DNA of 64,000 bases, from positions 124,001-188,000 of the forward strand of contig CACPKQ010000001.1 in assembly GCA_902634455.1 (NCBI GenBank), in the 5' to 3' direction. Source of the stretch: an uncultured Pelagibacteraceae bacterium (lineage in GTDB: Bacteria; Pseudomonadota; Alphaproteobacteria; Pelagibacterales; Pelagibacteraceae). Shown here in pieces: positions 11,328 to 19,712 of this stretch. The notes below the pieces were generated by a model. The model was not told the DNA's origin. It saw nothing but the letters and a program-made list of their open reading frames with translations, and ran no database searches. Both the position numbers and the translations under genes were made by a program. Every line of letters begins with the position of its first letter. The stretch's first letter is position 1.

Positions 11328-12300
11328 AATTTATTAATTTTGATTTAATTTGAGATACAGAAGATTTATTTATAGTTGATAGTATAAAAACTTTTTTTTT
11401 AATATTTTTTGTGAATTCATCTATTTTTTTCTTTAAAATTTTTTTATCAATCAAATCTATTTTATTAAAAACAATCAATTCCTTTTTTTTTAGTAATTCT
11501 TTGCTATATTTCCTTAATTCTTCTCTTACTTGCTTATAAGAACTAATTAAATCTTTTTCATTTACGTCAATTAGGTGTAGTAGAGTTTTACATCTTTCAA
11601 TATGTTTAAGAAATTTTGTTCCCAATCCAACCCCAGAGTGAGCTCCTTCAATTAATCCAGGAATATCTGCTAAAGTGATTTCTTTATTATCATAAGTAAC
11701 AACACCCAGATTAGGATTGATTGTTGTAAATTTATAATTTGCAATTTTTGGAGTGGCTCTTGTAGTAGAAGCCAATAAACTAGATTTTCCTGCATTAGGT
11801 AAACCAATAATTCCAATATCTGCAATTGTTTTTAACTGTAACCAAACCCAAAATTCTTCACCTTTAGAACCTTTGGTAAATTTTCTTGGAGCTCTATTTG
11901 TTGAAGATTTGAATCTTGTATTACCAATTCCTCCTTTGCCACCAATTGCAGCAACAAATTCATCATTTTGTATTTTGAAATCATAAATTAATGTTTTATT
12001 ATCCTCTTCAAATACTTGCGTACCTACTGGAACTTTTAAATAAAGATTCTTTCCGCCTTTACCTGTTTGTTTTTTACCTTTTCCGTCACCACCTCTTTCA
12101 GCTTTAAAATGTTGTTGATATCGAAAATCAATTAAAGTGTTTAAATTTCTTTCGGATTTAAAAACTATAGAACCACCACTTCCACCATCTCCACCATCTG
12201 GTCCACCAAATTCGACATATTTTTCTCTTCTAAAACTAGGTGAACCGGAACCACCATCACCTGCTTTAACCTTTATTTTAACTTGATCTAGAAATTTCAT
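11317..12300 (-). CDS. obgE: Obg-family GTPase (ObgE/CgtA)
   Basis: Essential GTPase linked to 50S ribosome assembly and stress control. It is 327 aa: glycine-rich Obg fold at residues 1-155 (GDGGSGSPSFRREKYV, GPDGGDGGSGGS), then a G domain with GLPNAGKSS, the switch region ADIPGLIEGAHSGVGLG, and NKID. The C-terminal OCT domain seen in Bacillus is absent, which is usual in this group. The rplU-rpmA-obgE-proB order is a widely conserved ribosomal cluster. Confidence 0.97.
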   Translation of the reverse strand: MKFLDQVKIKVKAGDGGSGSPSFRREKYVEFGGPDGGDGGSGGSIVFKSERNLNTLIDFRYQQHFKAERGGDGKGKKQTGKGGKNLYLKVPVGTQVFEEDNKTLIYDFKIQNDEFVAAIGGKGGIGNTRFKSSTNRAPRKFTKGSKGEEFWVWLQLKTIADIGIIGLPNAGKSSLLASTTRATPKIANYKFTTINPNLGVVTYDNKEITLADIPGLIEGAHSGVGLGTKFLKHIERCKTLLHLIDVNEKDLISSYKQVREELRKYSKELLKKKELIVFNKIDLIDKKILKKKIDEFTKNIKKKVFILSTINKSSVSQIKSKLINYVS

Positions 12301-12332
12301 GATACAACCAATTTTTTTGTTAGTTGTACTAA

Positions 12333-12587
12333 TTAATTGGGTTTTACAGAAACAAAAGTTCTATCAGACCTAGTTCTTTTAAACTCTACCCTTCCCTTAA
12401 CCAAGGAGAATATAGAGTGATCTTTACCCATTTTTACATGGTTTCCAGGAAATATTTTTGTACCTCTTTGTCTAACAATTATATTTCCAGGGTTTACGTA
12501 CTGGCCACCATACTTTTTTACACCAAGTCTTCTACCAGCACTATCTCTTCCGTTACGGGACGATCCACCTGCTTTTTTTGTTGCCAT
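12333..12587 (-). CDS. rpmA: 50S ribosomal protein L27
   Basis: Component of the large subunit whose N-terminus reaches the peptidyl transferase centre. It is 84 aa and starts [16 protein letters not shown], the normal bacterial form without the Firmicute-type cleavable leader. It continues with [11 protein letters not shown] and [11 protein letters not shown]. It lies between rplU and obgE, 10 bases after rplU. The assignment is unambiguous. Confidence 0.99.
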   Translation of the reverse strand: MATKKAGGSSRNGRDSAGRRLGVKKYGGQYVNPGNIIVRQRGTKIFPGNHVKMGKDHSIFSLVKGRVEFKRTRSDRTFVSVKPN

Positions 12588-12597
12588 AATTTAATTT

Positions 12598-12984
12598 TTA
12601 TTTTTCCTTATCAATTTTTTTAGTTTCTTTTTTATCTATCTTTTTTGCTTCAGCAAATAAACCACCGTCTTTTGCAAAAATTTTGTTAATTTTAATTAAT
12701 GAATATTGTTGTCTATGTCCATTCTTTCTTCTAGAATTTTTTCTTCTTCTTTTTTTAAATACTAACACTGTTCTTTTTTTAGCATTTTTAATAAGTTCAG
12801 CTTCTACTTTTGCACCTTGAACTAAAGGAGATCCAACTTCAATATTTTTATCATCACCATAAGCTAAAACTTCCTTGAACTCTATTTTACTAGATGGTTT
12901 TTTATCTATTTTCTCAATTTTTAATATTTCACTAGTTTTTACTTTGTATTGTTTTCCACCAGTTTGAATTATAGCAAATGACAT
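12598..12984 (-). CDS. rplU: 50S ribosomal protein L21
   Basis: Large-subunit protein that contacts 23S rRNA. It is 128 aa, longer than the usual ~103, because of a Lys-rich C-terminal extension (about residues 103-128, EAKKIDKKETKKIDKEK). The core starts FAIIQTGGKQYKV, and the conserved C-terminal part reads KKRRRKNSRRKNGHRQQYS. It is the first gene of the rplU-rpmA-obgE-proB-proA-nadD run, and a good sigma-70 promoter lies just upstream. Confidence 0.98.
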   Translation of the reverse strand: MSFAIIQTGGKQYKVKTSEILKIEKIDKKPSSKIEFKEVLAYGDDKNIEVGSPLVQGAKVEAELIKNAKKRTVLVFKKRRRKNSRRKNGHRQQYSLIKINKIFAKDGGLFAEAKKIDKKETKKIDKEK

Positions 12985-13005
12985 AAAATTTTTTATTTGA
13001 TCAGC

Positions 13006-13033
13006 AATATAATCTTAGGCTTTACTTAGTCAA
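13006..13033 (-). promoter_or_regulatory. Sigma-70-type promoter for rplU operon
   Basis: Read on the minus strand the gap upstream of rplU contains TTGACT, a 16-base spacer and TATATT. This would start transcription about 15-20 bases before the rplU ATG. It is one of the best -35/-10 matches in the window. In such AT-rich DNA the -10 alone means little, but the -35 match adds weight. Confidence 0.6.
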
Positions 13034-13043
13034 GCTGAATAAG

Positions 13044-13775
13044 CTAAAAATTGTCCTTTAAATCTCTTAATTTTGAAAAGTTTTCAATAGAATCGCATCT
13101 CAGGAAAATATTTGTTTCTAGTTCTTCTTTTAAAGTTGAAGGTATGGTGGGTAAGTTTTTATTTAATTTTTTTTTGATTAAAAAAATTTTTTTTTTTAAT
13201 TTTAAGTTTTTTTTATCATGTAATAAACAAAAATTAGAATTATTTAAAGTATATTCATGACCACAATAAATCTTTGTTTCTAAAGCAAAAGATTTTATAA
13301 GATTTAATGAATTATACATTTGTTTATATGTTCCTTCAAAAATGCGTCCACATCCTAAAGAAAAAAGAGTATCGCCTGTAAATAGTAATTTTTCTTTAAA
13401 AAAATTAAAACACACATGACCCATTGTATGACCTGGAATATGAAAAATTTTAAATTCAAAATTTTTATGCTTCCATATTTCTCTATCTTTTAAACAAATA
13501 TCGATTTTAGGAATTCTATCTTTGTCTCCTTCAAATCCAATTACTTTAGAGTTATATTTTTTTTTTAAAACTTGATTTCCCCCAACGTGATCAAAATGAT
13601 GATGAGTGTTTAATATAAAGTCTAGTTTTATTTGATTTTTTTCTATAAAATTTATTATTGGTTTTGCTTCACTAGGATCAATTACACAAGCAGATTTGTT
13701 TTTTTCATCTATTACTAAATAGGAATAATTGTCTTTAAGACATTTGATTATTTCTACATTCATTTTATTTTTCAA
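13044..13775 (-). CDS. gloB: Hydroxyacylglutathione hydrolase (glyoxalase II)
   Basis: Zinc metallo-beta-lactamase-fold enzyme that hydrolyses S-lactoylglutathione, the second step of methylglyoxal detoxification. It is 243 aa. The metal-binding motif THHHFDHVGG is clear, followed by FHIPGHTMGHVCF, FTGDTLFSLGCGRIFEG and YCGHEYTLNN. The C-terminal domain ends with the glyoxalase II feature FLRCDS. It overlaps the end of metW by 11 bases, so it is probably co-transcribed with metX-metW. The substrate call rests on the C-terminal domain and the GCGRIFEG segment. Confidence 0.92.
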   Translation of the reverse strand: MKNKMNVEIIKCLKDNYSYLVIDEKNKSACVIDPSEAKPIINFIEKNQIKLDFILNTHHHFDHVGGNQVLKKKYNSKVIGFEGDKDRIPKIDICLKDREIWKHKNFEFKIFHIPGHTMGHVCFNFFKEKLLFTGDTLFSLGCGRIFEGTYKQMYNSLNLIKSFALETKIYCGHEYTLNNSNFCLLHDKKNLKLKKKIFLIKKKLNKNLPTIPSTLKEELETNIFLRCDSIENFSKLRDLKDNF

Positions 13776-14361
13776 TTAAAAAAATTCCTAATTCTGAAAG
13801 TAAGTTTTTAAAATTTAAGTTTTTTAAACTTATATTTGAAACTTTTTCTTCATGTAAAGCGAGTGATTTAAATAAATTTATATTTTTTTTTTTGCAAAAA
13901 TTAACAAAATCTTTGATTGTACACATATGTAAATTTGGCGTGTTGTACCATTCATTTGGAAGATGCTTAGTTATTGGCATTGTACCTTTAAAAAATAAAT
14001 GAAGCCTTACTTTCCAATAACCAAAGTTTGGAATAGTCACTATAGCTTTATTTGCAACTCTTAATAGATCTTCTATTACTTTTTCCGGATTATAAAAGGC
14101 CTGAAGGGTTTGACTTAAAATCACATAATCAAAAGATAAATTAGGAAATTGTTGTAAATCTTTTTCTGCATTTCCTTCAATAACCGATAAACCTTTTGAA
14201 ATACATATTTGAACATTTTCTTTTGAAATTTCTAAACCTCTGGTATCTACATTTTTATTATCTTTTAAATGTTTCATTAAAATTCCATCTCCACAACCTA
14301 CATCTAAAACTCTTTTATTTTCTTCGATTAATTCTGAAATTATTTGGAATTCTTTTTTCAT
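13765..14361 (-). CDS. metW: Methionine biosynthesis protein MetW
   Basis: SAM-dependent-methyltransferase-fold protein that in many proteobacteria is encoded beside metX and is thought to activate homoserine acylation. It is 198 aa with the nucleotide-binding loop VLDVGCGDG, the YVILSQTLQAFYNPEKVI segment, and IVTIPNFGYWKVRLHLFF, which is diagnostic for MetW. It lies 6 bases after metX and so falls under the same SAM-II riboswitch. Its biochemical role is less well defined than that of MetX. Confidence 0.92.
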   Translation of the reverse strand: MKKEFQIISELIEENKRVLDVGCGDGILMKHLKDNKNVDTRGLEISKENVQICISKGLSVIEGNAEKDLQQFPNLSFDYVILSQTLQAFYNPEKVIEDLLRVANKAIVTIPNFGYWKVRLHLFFKGTMPITKHLPNEWYNTPNLHMCTIKDFVNFCKKKNINLFKSLALHEEKVSNISLKNLNFKNLLSELGIFLIEK

Positions 14362-14367
14362 AAATTT

Positions 14368-15477
14368 TTAATAATTTGCCTCTAAAAAGTTTTTTATAGA
14401 TTTTAAAAAATCTGGAACATCTAATAAAAAGGAATCATGTCCTTTATCACTTGTAATTTCTATAAAACCAACATCTGCACCAGCAGCATTTAAAGCAATA
14501 ACAATTTCTTTATTTTCGGCAGTTGGATATAACCAATCAGAAGTAAAAGAAATTATAAAAAATTTTACTTTTGAATCTTTAAAAGCATGAGAAAGATTTC
14601 CTTTATACTGTTTTATTAAATCAAAATAATCCATTGCTCTTGTTATATAAAGATAGCTATTTGCATCAAATCTATCAACAAATGCAGAACCTTGGTGTCT
14701 AAGATAGCTTTCAATTTGGAAATCTGCATCAAAACTAAATTTTAAGTCATCTCTTTCTTGAAGTTTTCTTCCAAACTTTTCTTGTAAACCTTTTTGAGAA
14801 AGATAAGTAATATGAGCTGCCATTCTAGCAACAGACAAACCTTTGTCTGGAGAATTTTCTAAATTTAAATAATCTCCTTTTTTCCAATTACTATCTGCCA
14901 TTATTGCTTGTCTACCCAACTCATTAAGAGCAATATTCTGCGCTGAATGACTAGCTGTGCAGGCTATGGGAATAGCAGTTTTAGTTTTCTTGGGATAGTT
15001 TGCAACAAACTGTAAAACTTGCATTCCTCCCATTGATCCTCCCATCACACTAAATAATTTTTCAATTTTAAAAAAATCTAATAAATTATATTGAGCATTA
15101 ACCATGTCATTGATCGTAATTACTGGAAAATTTGTACCAAGTCTTTTATTTGTTTTTAAATCAACACTACTTGGACCATAGGAACCCATACATCCGCCAA
15201 TTACATTTGCACATATCACAAAAAATTTGTTTGTATCAACTGCCTTATTAGGTCCTACTAAATATGACCACCAGCCGCTTTTATTAGTTATTGGATTTGT
15301 ACCTGTAACAAATTGGTCACCTGATAAAGCATGAAAAGCTAATATTGCATTATCCTTTTTTTCATTTAGCTTACCATATGTCTCATAAGCCATTGGATAA
15401 TTACTTATAGTTTTTCCACAATCGAGTTTAAGCGGTTTTTCTATAATTATTTTTTTTATATTTTCTATAGTATTCAT
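14368..15477 (-). CDS. metX: Homoserine O-acetyltransferase MetX
   Basis: Alpha/beta-hydrolase enzyme that acylates homoserine, the branch-point step of methionine synthesis. It is 369 aa. HALSGDQFVTG, the nucleophile elbow GGSMGGMQ, FVICANVIGGCMGSYGPSS, and the C-terminal Asp and His (SFTSDWLYP, KGHDSFLL) complete the catalytic triad. It is led by a SAM-II riboswitch and a strong promoter, then followed by metW and gloB. In SAR11-like cells that lack sulfate assimilation, the product would feed direct sulfhydrylation with reduced sulfur (inference). Acetyl versus succinyl specificity cannot be fixed by eye. Confidence 0.95.
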   Translation of the reverse strand: MNTIENIKKIIIEKPLKLDCGKTISNYPMAYETYGKLNEKKDNAILAFHALSGDQFVTGTNPITNKSGWWSYLVGPNKAVDTNKFFVICANVIGGCMGSYGPSSVDLKTNKRLGTNFPVITINDMVNAQYNLLDFFKIEKLFSVMGGSMGGMQVLQFVANYPKKTKTAIPIACTASHSAQNIALNELGRQAIMADSNWKKGDYLNLENSPDKGLSVARMAAHITYLSQKGLQEKFGRKLQERDDLKFSFDADFQIESYLRHQGSAFVDRFDANSYLYITRAMDYFDLIKQYKGNLSHAFKDSKVKFFIISFTSDWLYPTAENKEIVIALNAAGADVGFIEITSDKGHDSFLLDVPDFLKSIKNFLEANY

Positions 15478-15510
15478 AGTTTAAAGCTGATTGTGAATTG
15501 TGAGAAAAAA

Positions 15511-15563
15511 AACTTATTTAGCGGTTTTTTTATAGCGCTCGCAATTCAGTTAAATCAGCGCAG
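15511..15563 (-). ncRNA. SAM-II riboswitch upstream of metX
   Basis: On the minus strand the metX leader contains GCGCTGATTTAAC followed by ATTGCGAGCGC. This is the SAM-II P1 stem (GCGCU/AGCGC) with its conserved loop, then an A-rich linker and GCTAAATAAGTT, the 3' pseudoknot strand. Compared with the well-known metX SAM-II example, the loop AACC paired with GG is here AACU paired with AGUU, which looks like compensatory change. The element begins right at the start site predicted from the upstream promoter. SAM binding would hide downstream sequence and lower metX-metW expression. The ribosome site itself is weak. Confidence 0.9.
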
Positions 15564-15567
15564 TGGT

Positions 15568-15596
15568 TTATTACAATATACCTTTTTATATGTCAA
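15568..15596 (-). promoter_or_regulatory. Consensus sigma-70 promoter for metX
   Basis: Minus strand: perfect TTGACA, a 17-base spacer, then TAATAA. Transcription would begin within a few bases of the 5' edge of the SAM-II aptamer, so promoter and riboswitch support each other. Confidence 0.75.
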
Positions 15597-15623
15597 TTTT
15601 TTATCTATAAGGTTAAAAAAATA

Positions 15624-16718
15624 TTGAAAATTATGACTTTGCCAACTTTTAAAAGAATAAAAATAGAAGCTTACAAGCCAGGAAGATCTTTTTTAAAAAA
15701 AGCGAGAAATATAATAAAACTATCTGCAAACGAATCTGCACTGGGTTTTAGTCCAAAAGTTAAAAAAGTTTTGCAAGGAAAGAATATCCAAATATCTAGG
15801 TATCCAGATAGTAAAGCTATAGAACTTAGAAAATTAATTTCAAAAAAATTTAAATGTGATTTTAATAAAACTATCTGTGGTTCAGGATCAGATGAAGTAA
15901 TCCAAATGTTATGTCAACTTTTTCTTAAACCTGGTGATGAGGTAATTGTTCCAGAATTTAGCTTTATAATGTATAGACTTTATTCATCTATAGTTGGTGC
16001 CAAGGTTGTTTTTTCTAAAGAAAAAAATTTTAAGATATCCGTCGATGAAATAATAAAAAAAGTTAATAGAAAAACTAAAATTGTTTTTATTGCCAATCCT
16101 AACAATCCAACAGGCACATATTTATATAAGAATGAATTAATTAATTTAAGAAAAAGATTAAACAGTAGAATTTTATTAGTAGTTGACGATGCATATAGTG
16201 AATATATGAAAGATAAAAAATATTCTTCTGGTCTGAGAATCTTTAAAAATGTTAAAAATGTATTTATTTTAAGAACCTTTTCAAAAGTTTATGGCTTAGC
16301 TTCTTTAAGAATTGGGTGGGGGTATGGAAATAAAAAAATTATTGATGCACTAAATGTTATTAAACCACCATTTAATGTTAATAGAATTGCACAATTATGT
16401 GCAATAGAGTCTTTAAAAGATAAAGAATTTATAAATAAATCAGTTAAGCACAATTTTTTTTGGAGTAAATTAATCAAAGACAATTTAAAAAAATATAGTA
16501 TTACTACAAACAAAGTAAGTGGAAATTTTCTTTTGTTAAATTTTAACAAATGCAAATTATCTGCGAATAACATTGAAAAAAAATTGGAAAAAAAAAGTTT
16601 AATATTAAGAGAAACAAGAACCTATGGTATTAAAAATTGCTTAAGGTTAACCATTGGAAATAATTTAGAAAATAAATTATTTTTAAAAGCTATAAATGGA
16701 ATTTTCAGAAATGTTTAA
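15624..16718 (+). CDS. hisC: Histidinol-phosphate aminotransferase
   Basis: PLP-dependent class I/II aminotransferase. It is 364 aa. KLSANESALGFSP near the N-terminus, GSGSDEVIQ, ANPNNPTGTY, VVDDAYSEY and the PLP-lysine stretch RTFSKVYGLASLRIGWGYG are HisC motifs. The track starts at TTG (15624), which has AAGG about a dozen bases upstream; an ATG nine bases later (15633) is the other candidate. It overlaps tyrA downstream, and the metX/metW-hisC-tyrA neighbourhood is conserved in alphaproteobacteria. Next to tyrA it may serve aromatic amino acid transamination as well as histidine synthesis (inference). Confidence 0.9.
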   Translation: MKIMTLPTFKRIKIEAYKPGRSFLKKARNIIKLSANESALGFSPKVKKVLQGKNIQISRYPDSKAIELRKLISKKFKCDFNKTICGSGSDEVIQMLCQLFLKPGDEVIVPEFSFIMYRLYSSIVGAKVVFSKEKNFKISVDEIIKKVNRKTKIVFIANPNNPTGTYLYKNELINLRKRLNSRILLVVDDAYSEYMKDKKYSSGLRIFKNVKNVFILRTFSKVYGLASLRIGWGYGNKKIIDALNVIKPPFNVNRIAQLCAIESLKDKEFINKSVKHNFFWSKLIKDNLKKYSITTNKVSGNFLLLNFNKCKLSANNIEKKLEKKSLILRETRTYGIKNCLRLTIGNNLENKLFLKAINGIFRNV

Positions 16719-17607
16719 AAAAACATTAATTATTGGATGTGGATTAATAGGTTCATCAATTCTAAGAGCTATACATAGTAAAAAATTATCTAAATCTATT
16801 ATAGTATTTGAAAAGTCTGCAAAAAATATCTCAAGGATAAAAAAAATTAAATCAAATATAAGATTTGTTAAAATTTTAAATAATCAAATATCCGATGTTG
16901 ATTTAGTTATTATTTGTACTCCAATGAGTGAATATAAAAAAATAATTTTAAAGCTAAATAAAAACCTAAAGTCAAAATGCTTGATAACCGATGTTGGATC
17001 AACCAAAACAAATATAATTAAATTAAAAAATAAATATTTAAATAAAAAGTTAATCTGGGTATCTAGTCATCCCATAGCAGGATCTGAAGTCAGTGGACCT
17101 GAATATGGTAGTAAAAATTTATTTTTAAATAAATGGTGCGTAATTATTAAAGAAAAAAGAAAAATTCCAAAAAAAATTAATTTGTTAAAAAAATTTTGGA
17201 AAAAACTTGGCTCTAAAGTGATTTTAATGGATTCAAATAATCACGATAAAATTTTTTCTATCACAAGTCACTTACCTCACTTGATTGCATATAATTTGAT
17301 TAAAACTGCGCAAGATTCACAAAAAATTCAAAGAAAAAACTTAATACAATACAGTGCGGGAGGTTTAAGGGATTTTTCAAGAATAGCAGCGTCAAATGAA
17401 ATTATGTGGAGAGATATATTTTTTAGCAATGATAATATTATTAATGCAATAAATTTATTTAGTAAAAATTTAAATTCATTTAAAAAAATTATTCAAAGTA
17501 AAAATAATAAAAAACTTTTATCAAAATTAGTTAATTCTAAAAAAGTAAGAAAACAAATAATTTTATCAAAACAAGATGTGGCAAAACCAGACTTTGGAAG
17601 AGAATAA
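16711..17607 (+). CDS. tyrA: Prephenate/arogenate dehydrogenase
   Basis: NAD(P)-dependent oxidative decarboxylation of prephenate or arogenate in tyrosine synthesis. The N-terminal dinucleotide loop is IIGCGLIGSSILRA. ICTPMSEY, DVGSTKTNI, SSHPIAGSEVSGPEYG and the helical C-terminal SITSHLPHLIAYNL are TyrA signatures. The ORF track begins at 16696, but the ATG at 16711 overlaps the hisC stop by 8 bases and places the Rossmann loop at the very N-terminus, so I prefer it; this gives about 298 aa. No chorismate mutase or ACT domain is present. Confidence 0.9.
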   Translation: MFKKTLIIGCGLIGSSILRAIHSKKLSKSIIVFEKSAKNISRIKKIKSNIRFVKILNNQISDVDLVIICTPMSEYKKIILKLNKNLKSKCLITDVGSTKTNIIKLKNKYLNKKLIWVSSHPIAGSEVSGPEYGSKNLFLNKWCVIIKEKRKIPKKINLLKKFWKKLGSKVILMDSNNHDKIFSITSHLPHLIAYNLIKTAQDSQKIQRKNLIQYSAGGLRDFSRIAASNEIMWRDIFFSNDNIINAINLFSKNLNSFKKIIQSKNNKKLLSKLVNSKKVRKQIILSKQDVAKPDFGRE

Positions 17608-17608
17608 T

Positions 17609-18337
17609 TTATATTTTACAAATTTTTCTAACTTTTAAATTAGCTGTTTTTTCTATTCTATTTATTGTTTCTTTTATTGGCATTACAATAACTTTTTTTT
17701 CTGGCCCATAAGCGTGAATTAATTTTTTTGAGTTAATACACATTGCAACATGACCTTTCCAATAAATAATATCTCCTTTTTTATATTTTTTTTTGTTTTT
17801 AATTCCATTTTTAAACTTAATTTGATCTATAGTATCTCTTGGAAAAAATTTATTGTTAAATTTATAAAATATTTGAATTAAAGCAGAACAATCAATTCCC
17901 TTAAAGGTTTTACCTCCCCATTTATATTTACAATTTGAGAATAAATTAAAAGTTTTACTGAAGTTTTTTTCTTTTTTATTAATAAAATATATATCTTTTT
18001 TTTTTATCCATTTATTTTTTTGAAACATTACATAATTCTTTTTTTTCTTTAAAATTTGAATTTCACTTGAAAATGGTAAAAAATTATTTGATTTATAAAT
18101 TCTAGTTTTTAAAACTTTTACTTTGTGTGTAGGATTAAATTTATTAATAAATTTTTTATTTTTAATATAACCATAATATCTATCGTAAAATGTTTTTATT
18201 TTTAAAAAATTTTTTGTTTTTTTTAAAACTTTAAATTTTTCACCATAGATGATTTGTGAGCTAATTTTAGAATTAATTGAAGGATGTTCGTATATATTTA
18301 TACAGGGATATATACAGTAATAATTATTTTGTGCCAA
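17609..18337 (-). CDS. SH3 plus NlpC/P60 cell-wall endopeptidase
   Basis: Cysteine peptidase of the NlpC/P60 family, which cuts gamma-D-Glu to diamino-acid bonds in peptidoglycan stem peptides. It is 242 aa with two bacterial SH3-like segments (residues ~10-120) before the catalytic domain. The nucleophile lies in GIDCSALIQIF, the histidine in GHVAMCI and the third polar residue in IHAYG. No clear signal peptide is visible, which fits a cytoplasmic turnover role as in dipeptidyl peptidase VI enzymes. It overlaps the ampG-like permease by 14 bases, supporting muropeptide recycling. Confidence 0.85.
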   Translation of the reverse strand: MAQNNYYCIYPCINIYEHPSINSKISSQIIYGEKFKVLKKTKNFLKIKTFYDRYYGYIKNKKFINKFNPTHKVKVLKTRIYKSNNFLPFSSEIQILKKKKNYVMFQKNKWIKKKDIYFINKKEKNFSKTFNLFSNCKYKWGGKTFKGIDCSALIQIFYKFNNKFFPRDTIDQIKFKNGIKNKKKYKKGDIIYWKGHVAMCINSKKLIHAYGPEKKVIVMPIKETINRIEKTANLKVRKICKI

Positions 18338-19712
18338 CTTTTAATTTATCTTTAATAATCCACAAACAAATTAATGAAGGAATTACCATTATTGTAGTTA
18401 AGATGAAAAAAGTTCCCCAATCTCCATTTAACCAATCGACAAGTGCTCCAGAAGATGATGCGAGAGTCGTTCTTCCCGCAGTTCCAATAGATGCAAGTAA
18501 TGCATATTGGGTTGCGGTATAGGTTCTATCAACTAGTAAAGAAATAAAAGCAACAAAAGCCACTGTAGCGAATGCGGCTGAAATATCATCAGCTATCACA
18601 GCAACTGCAAATAACCACTCAGACTTCCCTGTCCAAGCAAGAGCGGCAAACAAAAGATTTGTTGCTGCCATGAATGCTCCTGCAACAAACATTGTTTTTA
18701 CAGTTCCAGATCTCATTGCAAAGATTCCTCCTAGCAATGTAAATACAACTGTTGTTATCCATCCCAAGGTTTTAGAATAAATTGCTATTTGTCCTTTAGA
18801 AAAACCAATCTCTTTATAAAAAACAATCGACATTCGTCCTAGGAAAGCCTCTCCAATTTTGAATAAGAAAACAAAACCTAGAATTCCTACAGCAATATTG
18901 AATCCATTTTTTTTGAAAAAACTTATTATTGGTCCACCGATAGTACCTGTGATGTATGCAATAAAATTTGTTATAATATTGTTTGATCCAAGTTTCCCCT
19001 TTATCATTTGATCAGTTTCTCTTTGATTTGCCTCTCTATCTGTTTGAATTGGCTCATGTACAAACATTAAACCTATATTCATTAAAATTATTACAACTCC
19101 TAAAATTAAAAAAGTAGCTTGCCAGTAATCGACAATACCCATATTTTCAAAATATTCTGCTGAGAATAAAGCTATAACTCCTCCGAGTTTGTAACCAGTC
19201 CACCAACCAACTACCGCCATAGCAGCACCTGCTGCCATAGATTTTCCTTCATTTGCATTAATTTGTTCAATTCTTAAAGCATCTACAGTTATGTCTTGAG
19301 TGGCAGATGCTATTGCAATAACTAGACCTACAGTGATTAATAGAGCTAAGTTTTGTGTTGGGTTTATAACGCTCCAAATTACCAAACTAAATAAGATTAT
19401 AATTTGCATTAAAACTATCCATCCTCTTCTATGACCTAGTTTTTTTGTTAAAAATGGAATTTGAATTCTATCTATTATTGGTGCCCACAAATAATTAAAA
19501 GCATAAACACCAAAAATTAAACCTGCCCATCCAATTGTTGACCTGCTAAGGCCCTCTTCTTTTAACCAAAGACTTAAACTGCTAGCAATCAAGACCCATG
19601 GAAAACCACTTATTGCTCCTAGAAGTAATATTCTTAACATTCTAATGTCTTTGTAGACTAATAGGGAGCTTATCCAGGTTTGTTTTTTTTCTATCATTAA
19701 TATTTTCTCCAA
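18324..19712 (-). CDS. ampG: AmpG-like muropeptide permease (MFS)
   Basis: Major-facilitator transporter resembling AmpG, which imports anhydromuropeptides into the cytoplasm. It is 462 aa and hydrophobic throughout, with about 12-14 membrane segments. LGAISGFPWVLIASSLSLWLKEEG, FNYLWAPIIDRI, LGHRRGWIVLMQ, and ATQDITVDALRIE are the AmpG signature stretches. It is followed by an NlpC/P60 peptidase with overlapping ends, a sensible uptake-and-cleavage pair. The track start overlaps trkH by 16 bases; a second ATG at 19697 (MIEKKQTW) would remove nearly all of the overlap. Confidence 0.85.
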   Translation of the reverse strand: MEKILMIEKKQTWISSLLVYKDIRMLRILLLGAISGFPWVLIASSLSLWLKEEGLSRSTIGWAGLIFGVYAFNYLWAPIIDRIQIPFLTKKLGHRRGWIVLMQIIILFSLVIWSVINPTQNLALLITVGLVIAIASATQDITVDALRIEQINANEGKSMAAGAAMAVVGWWTGYKLGGVIALFSAEYFENMGIVDYWQATFLILGVVIILMNIGLMFVHEPIQTDREANQRETDQMIKGKLGSNNIITNFIAYITGTIGGPIISFFKKNGFNIAVGILGFVFLFKIGEAFLGRMSIVFYKEIGFSKGQIAIYSKTLGWITTVVFTLLGGIFAMRSGTVKTMFVAGAFMAATNLLFAALAWTGKSEWLFAVAVIADDISAAFATVAFVAFISLLVDRTYTATQYALLASIGTAGRTTLASSSGALVDWLNGDWGTFFILTTIMVIPSLICLWIIKDKLKVGTK

